Assembly (NCBI GenBank): GCA_034717985.1
Contig: JAYEMH010000034.1
Coordinates: forward strand, 1-10,424
Source of the DNA: JAYEMH01 sp034717985 [NCBI: Candidatus Ratteibacteria bacterium]
GTDB taxonomy: Bacteria; CAZDME01; JAYEMH01
Direction of reading: 5' to 3'
Length of the DNA: 10,424 nt
Position 1 is the stretch's first letter; each line of letters begins with the position of its first letter. The position numbers and the translations under genes are program-made. A model generated the notes under the pieces. The model was not told the DNA's origin and searched no databases. It worked only from the letters and a program-made list of their open reading frames with translations. Shown here in pieces: positions 7,027 to 10,424 of this stretch.

Positions 7027-7039
7027 ATACTAAGTATAT
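7025..7039. promoter_or_regulatory. Palindromic operator overlapping the brnT start codon
   Basis: ATATACT-A-AGTATAT is a perfect 15-bp palindrome. It covers the -10 hexamer and the first two bases of the brnT start codon. Ribbon-helix-helix antitoxins bind palindromes of this size over their own promoters, so this is the likely BrnA-BrnT repression site. The palindrome is seen directly; its role is inferred. Confidence 0.6.
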
Positions 7040-7061
7040 ATCATAAACATACATTTGCCAA
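7033..7061 (-). promoter_or_regulatory. Near-consensus sigma-70 promoter of brnT-brnA
   Basis: On the minus strand, TTGGCA (7061-7056) and TATACT (7038-7033) are separated by exactly 17 bp. Initiation about seven bases past the -10 would fall on the A of the brnT ATG (7026), which predicts a leaderless or nearly leaderless toxin mRNA. Confidence 0.6.
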
Positions 7062-7081
7062 ATTAATTTTATGTGTGTCAT

Positions 7082-8125
7082 TCAAAAACAACGTTTCTTT
7101 TGTTTTTTCAAACAAGAATTTCCGCATTTGTAGCATATTTCATTTTTGAGATATCCGCCGTCAAAAAATTCTTTAAGATTATTCAGTGTGGTTTCTGCAA
7201 TATTGCCTAAGGCCTCGGATGTAAAGAACCCCTGGTGTGATGTAATTAGAACGTTTGGAAATGTTAATAAACGCGCAAGGATATCATCGGTAATCATTTC
7301 TGTTGATTTATCTTCAAAAAAATATTCGCTTTCTTCTTCATATACATCGAGTCCCGCTGTTCCTATTTTTCCGCATTTAAGGCCGTTTATTAACGCTTCG
7401 GTGTGAATTAATTTCCCCCGGCCGGTGTTGATTATCATAACGCCGTCTTTCATGAGGCCTATCGTTGTCTCGTTAATCATATGTTCCGTCTCAGTATTGA
7501 GCGGACAGTGAAGAGAAATAACATCGGATTTTGCATATAATTCATTTAAATTTACATATTTTATGCCGGTTTTCCCCGCATATTCTTCGTTTGGCTCAGG
7601 ATCATAGGCAAGAACGTTCATCCCAAACCCTTTTAATATAGAAACAAGACATTTTCCGATTTTGCCGGTCCCGACAATTCCGGCAGTCTTCTCATGCATG
7701 TCAAAGCCAAGCAGACCATTAATTGAAAAATTTCCGTCCCGCGTGCGGTAATACGCCTTGTGTATTTTTCGGTTGAGGGACAACATAAGAGCGGTGGCAT
7801 GTTCTGCAACAGCAAAAGGAGAATAGGCCGGAACGCGGACAACATGAATTTTTCCATAGGCAGCTTTAAAATCGACATTGTTATACCCGGCGCATCGCAA
7901 AGCGATTAGCTGAACGCCATGCTCAACAAGGTATCCAATAACTTCTTTGTTGAGCGCATCATTGACAAAGATACAGACAGCATCAAAGTTATAGGCTAAT
8001 TCCGCAGTTTTTTGATTAAGATGCGCCTCAAAATAAGTTATGTCGAATTCGAAATTTTTATTGATTTCATCAAATGATTTACGGTCATATGGCTTGGTGT
8101 CGAAAAAAGCGATTTTTTTATTCAT
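7082..8125 (-). CDS. ldhA: D-lactate dehydrogenase-like D-2-hydroxyacid dehydrogenase
   Basis: Enzymes of this family reduce pyruvate to D-lactate with NADH in the cytoplasm. The 347 residues resemble LdhA over their whole length: N-terminal FFDTKPYD (7-14), CAGYNNVD (78-85), the Rossmann motif GTGKIG (152-157) after AGIV, an acidic residue in YDPEP for NAD preference, and INTGRG (232-237) with catalytic Arg236. The Glu is probably in VYEEE (261-265), and the catalytic His297 is in SHQGFFT. The start ATG follows GAGGG at normal spacing. The odd part is the tail: after LKNEI the protein continues with CYKCGNSCLKKQKKRCF. This holds four Cys and many Lys, and ordinary LdhA proteins end near this point. 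The tail could bind metal or sense redox state. Other hydroxyacid substrates are possible. Confidence 0.88.
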   Translation of the reverse strand: MNKKIAFFDTKPYDRKSFDEINKNFEFDITYFEAHLNQKTAELAYNFDAVCIFVNDALNKEVIGYLVEHGVQLIALRCAGYNNVDFKAAYGKIHVVRVPAYSPFAVAEHATALMLSLNRKIHKAYYRTRDGNFSINGLLGFDMHEKTAGIVGTGKIGKCLVSILKGFGMNVLAYDPEPNEEYAGKTGIKYVNLNELYAKSDVISLHCPLNTETEHMINETTIGLMKDGVMIINTGRGKLIHTEALINGLKCGKIGTAGLDVYEEESEYFFEDKSTEMITDDILARLLTFPNVLITSHQGFFTSEALGNIAETTLNNLKEFFDGGYLKNEICYKCGNSCLKKQKKRCF

Positions 8126-8148
8126 AAATTTTCCCTCATTTTTTCGCG

Positions 8149-8209
8149 GCTCAATCCCAATATTTTTCTATTTTTAAATGGCGGATAGTAACAGTCAGAT
8201 GTAACATAA
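8149..8209 (-). other. Possible decayed attC remnant between methyltransferase and dehydrogenase genes
   Basis: The minus strand contains CATCTGACTGTTAC, matching CATCTGACCGTTAC of the clear attC at 9635-9712 with one change. Further on it has GGGATTGAGCC, where that site has TGCGTTGAGCC. The order and spacing resemble an attC, but the two arms between them hardly pair and the AAC of the left core is changed. This is weak support, offered mainly because it falls exactly at a cassette boundary. Confidence 0.25.
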
Positions 8210-8212
8210 ATT

Positions 8213-8728
8213 TCAGCTATCTTTTCTTATTGACAATTTGATATTCTCCGCTGGGAATATATATGTCCAGAATCGTTCGTAGATATCTGGATATTTATTG
8301 GCTAAATATTTAATTCCCGCCAATCTAAATGCCTTATAAAATGTAATTTCTTGTTTAATAACTGTAATTCCATCGATATCACTTAGCAAATTGTTAAACA
8401 TGAAATAAGAATAAAATAGTTTATGTTGCGGTTCGGAGTAAGCTACACGACATGAAAAATGGGGGGTTTCAACAAATGCTGTGCCTCCCGGCTTTAAAAT
8501 GCGCGAAATTTCCTTTATCAACCTTTTAGGGTCATTCAGGTGTTCAATAATATGTTTGGCATAGATTCTGTCAATGCTGTTATCTTCTATAGGATAAGGA
8601 TAAGAATTCAAGTCATGTAAAATATCGGCCTGGCTCTTTTCATCAATATCTATACCTATAGCGTTAGGTATTTTATTACGTGCACAGCCGATATCAAGTG
8701 TTTTGCAATTTTCCGGGTTACTTTTCAT
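8213..8728 (-). CDS. Class I SAM-dependent methyltransferase
   Basis: The protein carries the Methyltransf_11-type signature: motif I LDIGCARNKIPNAIGIDIDE (SAM-binding loop followed by an acidic residue), then DNSIDRIYAKHIIEHLNDP (motif II region with the frequent HxxEHL), and ILKPGGTAFVETP (motif III). The first strand lies near the N-terminus, so no upstream domain is missing. The tail (FWTYIFPAENIKLSIRKDS) has no catalytic motif I know. The substrate is unknown; similar small methyltransferases often sit in glycan or polysaccharide loci. A longer frame from a TTG at 8770 is open, but those 14 codons are attC-like sequence, so I chose the ATG at 8728 (171 residues). It has no good Shine-Dalgarno, which fits a gene captured directly behind a recombination site. 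Confidence 0.85.
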   Translation of the reverse strand: MKSNPENCKTLDIGCARNKIPNAIGIDIDEKSQADILHDLNSYPYPIEDNSIDRIYAKHIIEHLNDPKRLIKEISRILKPGGTAFVETPHFSCRVAYSEPQHKLFYSYFMFNNLLSDIDGITVIKQEITFYKAFRLAGIKYLANKYPDIYERFWTYIFPAENIKLSIRKDS

Positions 8729-8789
8729 ATTTACTATGGGTATTCCCCTGCCCCGAAGATTCGGGGTCAAGTGGATTGGTTTGTTATAA
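8727..8789 (-). other. attC-like cassette recombination site, right arm degenerate
   Basis: On the minus strand the left half reads TTATAACAAACCAATCC followed by ACTTGACC. It matches the corresponding part of the attC at 9635-9712 (CATAACAAGCCGATCC, ATCTGACC) at about 20 of 24 positions. The centre CCCCGAA-TC-TTCGGGG is a perfect hairpin. The right arm (GGCAGGGGAATACCCATAGTAAATA) parallels that of 9730-9804 (GGCAGGTGATTTTTATGTTATG) but has lost a clean GTT core. It ends at the start codon of the methyltransferase. Confidence 0.55.
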
Positions 8790-8821
8790 TTTTATTTATG
8801 TATTTCATTATTTTAACCTGT

Positions 8822-8848
8822 AGGGACAAGACATGCCTTGTCCTCTAT
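8822..8848. repeat. Small GGACAAG hairpin repeat
   Basis: GGACAAG-ACATGC-CTTGTCC (8824-8843) is a 7-bp perfect stem. Flanking bases extend it imperfectly (TAGGGACAAG…CTTGTCCTCTA). The sequence resembles the widespread REP-like hairpin family built around GGACAAGGCATGCCTTGTCC. There is no U tract directly after it on the minus strand, so a terminator role for the upstream gene is uncertain. Confidence 0.5.
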
Positions 8849-8876
8849 AGAATGATTTTTAATATTTTGTCCCTCT

Positions 8877-9110
8877 TTATCTCTTTTTCCGATAAGTTGC
8901 TTCAGTTGTTTGTTCGTCTCCGTCCTCGTCTGCATGCAAGTCAATAAACCGTCCGCGTCGTTTCTCTTGCCTGCTCTTCTCCGAGTAAGGTTTGTCTTTG
9001 ATCTCCTCTTTCACCATTTTGTCAGTTTCTTTTAACTCTTTTTGCAGTTTTTTTTCTCCGCCAGTCCTTTGAACGTTACCGTTCTCCTGATTTTTTTCTT
9101 CATTAGACAT
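8877..9110 (-). CDS. Small, highly charged hypothetical protein
   Basis: This 77-residue protein has no hydrophobic core. The first 45 residues are almost all Lys, Glu, Asn, Gln and Asp, and the rest mixes basic (RQEKRRGRF) and acidic (HADEDGDE) patches, ending in YRKKR. It is probably intrinsically disordered. It is nonetheless a credible gene. A strong Shine-Dalgarno AGGAGG lies eight bases before the ATG, and it sits in line with the other cassette genes. It follows the basic protein gene at 9211 after about 100 bp containing a long imperfect hairpin. I recognise no family. Such proteins can be stress-related hydrophilins or nucleic-acid or protein-binding factors, but nothing in the sequence decides this. 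Confidence 0.65.
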   Translation of the reverse strand: MSNEEKNQENGNVQRTGGEKKLQKELKETDKMVKEEIKDKPYSEKSRQEKRRGRFIDLHADEDGDEQTTEATYRKKR

Positions 9111-9150
9111 AATTTTTCCTCCTAGTTGTTAGGTTTCTATTGGTCGCTGT

Positions 9151-9209
9151 TCCGATGGAACGATTATCAGATCAAATCGTGACTACTACAACTTGACCAT
9201 GATCGTCCT
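9151..9209. repeat. Long imperfect hairpin between two small cassette genes
   Basis: On the plus strand, GGAACGATTATCAGATCAAATCGT (9157-9180) pairs imperfectly with the stretch ending at 9208 (ACTTGACCATGATCGTCC), with about 16 pairs plus several G:T wobbles. A smaller perfect hairpin GTTCC-GAT-GGAAC (9149-9161) overlaps one arm. Directly next to it, over the stop of the 9211 gene, the minus strand reads GTATAACA, which resembles the left core of the local attC sites. No GTTRRRY core is found at the far side. It may be a worn attC or a rho-independent-like structure without a clear U tract. Confidence 0.4.
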
Positions 9210-9210
9210 G

Positions 9211-9438
9211 TTATACATTTTTTGTCAGCACGACGGCGTTATGCCCGGGGTTCATACTCTCATGCCTTCTTTTGGCGTTGTTCGCATAACCCTGCTTCGT
9301 ATACATGTTGCTGACCCAGCCATACGCACCGTGGGAATTATGTCTACAATACGCGTAGTATCGCTTCTGACCCTTTGTGCTCCGCCGCTTGGCAGCCGCG
9401 GAAGCAGTCTTCGGAGACGCTTTCTTCTTAGTAACCAT
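9211..9438 (-). CDS. Small basic protein with Lys/Ala-rich tail, function unknown
   Basis: The first 25 residues (VTKKKASPKTASAAAKRRST…) are a Lys, Ala, Ser and Pro-rich arm like those of histone-H1-like or other DNA-binding proteins. The remaining 50 (RYYAYCRHNSHGAYGWVSNM YTKQGYANNAKRRHE…) look like a small folded domain rich in Tyr, His and Asn. That second part faintly recalls single-repeat DUF1508 proteins ('…SegYt.k..A..aakr…'), but I would not name it on this. An ATG three codons earlier (9447) lies inside AAGGATG, too close to a ribosome site. The ATG at 9438 has AAGGA at eight bases, so I chose it (75 residues). It is cationic and probably binds nucleic acid. It lies just after the attC at 9635-9712 with about 190 bp of leader. 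Confidence 0.65.
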   Translation of the reverse strand: MVTKKKASPKTASAAAKRRSTKGQKRYYAYCRHNSHGAYGWVSNMYTKQGYANNAKRRHESMNPGHNAVVLTKNV

Positions 9439-9634
9439 GCTTAACATCCTTTTTGTTTTGTTGCTCGGGATTTCTTGCTAACTTCCGTCTAATTCAATGG
9501 CACATTGATTTTTGTCTACCGAGTCTGTAGAAAAAACCCATTTTCTGAGAAAAACCAAAAATTAAATTAAATCTCTCCTCGAGACTAAACTTTGCTTTTA
9601 GTGATAAAAAGCCTTTTTTAGACTTTTCCTGCAG
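9439..9634. other. Leader region without a gene before the small basic protein
   Basis: No open frame is supported in this roughly 195-bp AT-rich stretch. A small inverted repeat, TCTAC/GTAGA around AGACTCG, lies near 9515-9532. No confident promoter could be read on the minus strand. It is long for a cassette leader, and integron cassettes often lack their own promoters. Confidence 0.4.
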
Positions 9635-9712
9635 GCTCAACGCAAAAATCAGCGGCCGTTATCCCGACGCCGAAGACGACGGGTAACGGTCAGATGGATC
9701 GGCTTGTTATGT
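9635..9712 (-). other. attC site (integron cassette recombination site)
   Basis: Read on the minus strand it begins ACATAAC (left core; consensus RYYYAAC) and ends GTTGAGC (right core; consensus GTTRRRY, full match). Between them, AGCCGATCCATCTGA and CCGTTACCCG pair with CGGGATAACGG and CCGCTGATTTTTGC, with small bulges and a loop at GTCGTCTTCGGCG. The length (78 bp), the imperfect palindrome and the …CCGCTGATTTTTGCGTT… ending are those of environmental attC sites. This is the best of the set. Confidence 0.8.
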
Positions 9713-9729
9713 GTTTCTTTATTAATTTC

Positions 9730-9804
9730 ACATAACATAAAAATCACCTGCCTTACGGAATGGCGAAGCCGCGGAGTAAGGTCCGCTGGATTTATTTGTT
9801 AGAA
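9730..9804 (-). other. attC site directly downstream of the second toxin-antitoxin module
   Basis: The minus strand runs from TTCTAAC to GTTATGT over 75 bp. The left arm TAACAAATAAATCC…GGACCTTACTCCG pairs with the right arm CCGTAAGGC…GTGATTTTTATGTTA through most of its length, with the usual bulged bases. It starts nine bases after the antitoxin stop, the normal place for the attC of a cassette. The right core departs from GTTRRRY in one or two positions. Confidence 0.7.
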
Positions 9805-9812
9805 GCAGTTAA

Positions 9813-10040
9813 TTATGATAAGGATTTTTGTACGCGTTCTGCCACCCAAACCTTGATGATAGATTGCCGAGCTACACCAAGACGCTTTGCTTCCTTATCT
9901 AAAGATTGAATCATCCATAGAGGGAAATCTACATTAACTCTTTTTTGTTCTTGCTCAGGTCTCCTCGCCTTTGATATATCGAGGTATTTAGATATATCTT
10001 GGCCTTTATCAAATTTTTTATCAAAATCTTTAGTCTTCAT
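9813..10040 (-). CDS. BrnA-like ribbon-helix-helix antitoxin
   Basis: The 75 residues open with MKTKDFDKKFDKGQDISKYLDISKA, a family-typical lead-in, and continue RVNVDFPLWMIQSLDKEAKRLGVARQSIIKVWVAERV. This is a complete ribbon-helix-helix: strand, helix with a basic face, turn at GV, second helix. It should neutralise a BrnT-type toxin and bind operator DNA. The gene start is set by GAGGAGG nine bases before the ATG at 10040; a TTG nine bases earlier lies inside that ribosome site and is rejected. It overlaps the end of the toxin-derived gene by 11 bp, as in normal modules. The partner is a headless chimera, so this antitoxin may now act on BrnT toxins elsewhere, as an anti-addiction factor. 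Confidence 0.85.
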   Translation of the reverse strand: MKTKDFDKKFDKGQDISKYLDISKARRPEQEQKRVNVDFPLWMIQSLDKEAKRLGVARQSIIKVWVAERVQKSLS

Positions 10041-10422
10041 AGATATCAACCTCCTCTTGTCGAGCTCGACGAACTGAAATAATTCTTATTTTTTCTCCTC
10101 GATACGTAATCACTCCTGAGTAATGTTTACCTGAAATACGCCCTATCACCAAAAGCCTTGATTCATCATGTGTTTTTTTTGAGTGTCCCGGAGTATGAAT
10201 AATTTTAATTGAAATACCTGCTTCCAGTTCAATCAAGTCATTGTCTTTAATTAATTTGTCAATTTTAACGGATTTGTTGACAAAAGACTTAAACCCCGGA
10301 ACCGGACGATCAGAACATTGTTTTTCAATGTTCTCTATCCATTCTTTTTCGCCTTCATGTGCTAAAACTTCACAATTAGATTTCTCTTTAATATTTCTTG
10401 CCGAGCCAATATGGTCAGGATG
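10030..10422 (-). CDS. Chimeric gene: metallo-beta-lactamase-fold front fused to BrnT rear; 5' end outside the window
   Basis: The frame is open from the window edge to the stop at 10030 (130 residues visible). The first part reads HPDHIGSARNIKEKSNCEVL… and later GISIKIIHTPGHSK. HPDHIG is the tail of the HxHxDH metal motif, and HTPGHS holds the third metal histidine of metallo-beta-lactamase-fold hydrolases. Right after HSK, where such enzymes continue 'GS…', the sequence changes to KTHDESRLLVIGRISGKHYSGVITYRG and EKIRIISVRRARQEEVDIYE. This is the back half of a BrnT toxin, including RIISvRrA. The BrnT N-terminal FEWD part is absent, and so is the last part of the hydrolase. BrnT proteins also carry an 'HS' at this place, so joining could have occurred at a short shared sequence. 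It probably codes neither a working hydrolase nor a working toxin, unless the fusion has been adopted. Confidence 0.75.
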   Translation of the reverse strand, partial: HPDHIGSARNIKEKSNCEVLAHEGEKEWIENIEKQCSDRPVPGFKSFVNKSVKIDKLIKDNDLIELEAGISIKIIHTPGHSKKTHDESRLLVIGRISGKHYSGVITYRGEKIRIISVRRARQEEVDIYED

Positions 10423-10424
10423 GG

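Noticed and set aside
7633-7878. Minus-strand alternative frame inside the dehydrogenase gene
   Set aside because: It overlaps conserved LdhA motifs in another frame, has no ribosome site, and its composition looks like a shifted reading.
8822-8848. Rho-independent terminator
   Set aside because: The hairpin is good, but no run of T follows directly on the minus strand, so it is listed only as a repeat.
9111-9136. CCTAACAAC before the charged-protein gene as an attC left core
   Set aside because: The RYYYAAC pattern matches, but no pairing arm or right core follows, and the sequence runs straight into a ribosome site.
9193-9444. Plus-strand frame opposite the small basic protein
   Set aside because: The minus-strand gene has a ribosome site and biased, protein-like composition. 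The opposite frame does not.

Overview
The window looks like part of a chromosome from an uncultured bacterium with moderate GC. All convincing genes lie on the minus strand, so reading order runs from high to low coordinates. Short tandem heptamers and palindromic elements inside reading frames are reminiscent of genomes of uncultivated candidate phyla such as Omnitrophota. That assignment is an inference from style, not from a marker gene.

Region 1 (about 6390 down to 1) is a block of ordinary cellular genes: an AEC-family permease, the transcription-repair coupling factor Mfd, the vitamin B6 enzyme PdxA, a small coiled-coil protein whose Shine-Dalgarno is formed by the end of pdxA, and a signal-peptide gene whose frame is broken near the window edge. 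Spacers here hold degenerate 7-bp tandem repeats. At least one palindromic element lies between genes (1586-1698). Others sit inside coding frames: one in mfd and two in the permease. They add peptide to the product without stopping the frame, as Rickettsia palindromic elements do.

Region 2 (about 10424 down to 6390) looks AT-richer by eye and resembles an integron gene-cassette array with no integrase in view. Small accessory genes, all in one orientation, are punctuated by imperfect palindromes with attC architecture. The clearest pair, 9730-9804 and 9635-9712, lie in tandem with almost nothing between them. More degenerate copies lie at 8727-8789 and 6388-6452. Cargo includes two BrnT/BrnA-type toxin-antitoxin modules, a D-lactate dehydrogenase-like enzyme, a SAM methyltransferase and two small charged or basic proteins of unknown function.

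The most unusual gene is at the right edge. There, the front of a metallo-beta-lactamase-fold hydrolase runs in frame into the back half of a BrnT toxin, followed by an apparently intact antitoxin. The other TA module (6447-7026) has a near-consensus promoter and a perfect 15-bp palindrome overlapping the toxin start codon. This suggests autoregulation and possibly a leaderless transcript.
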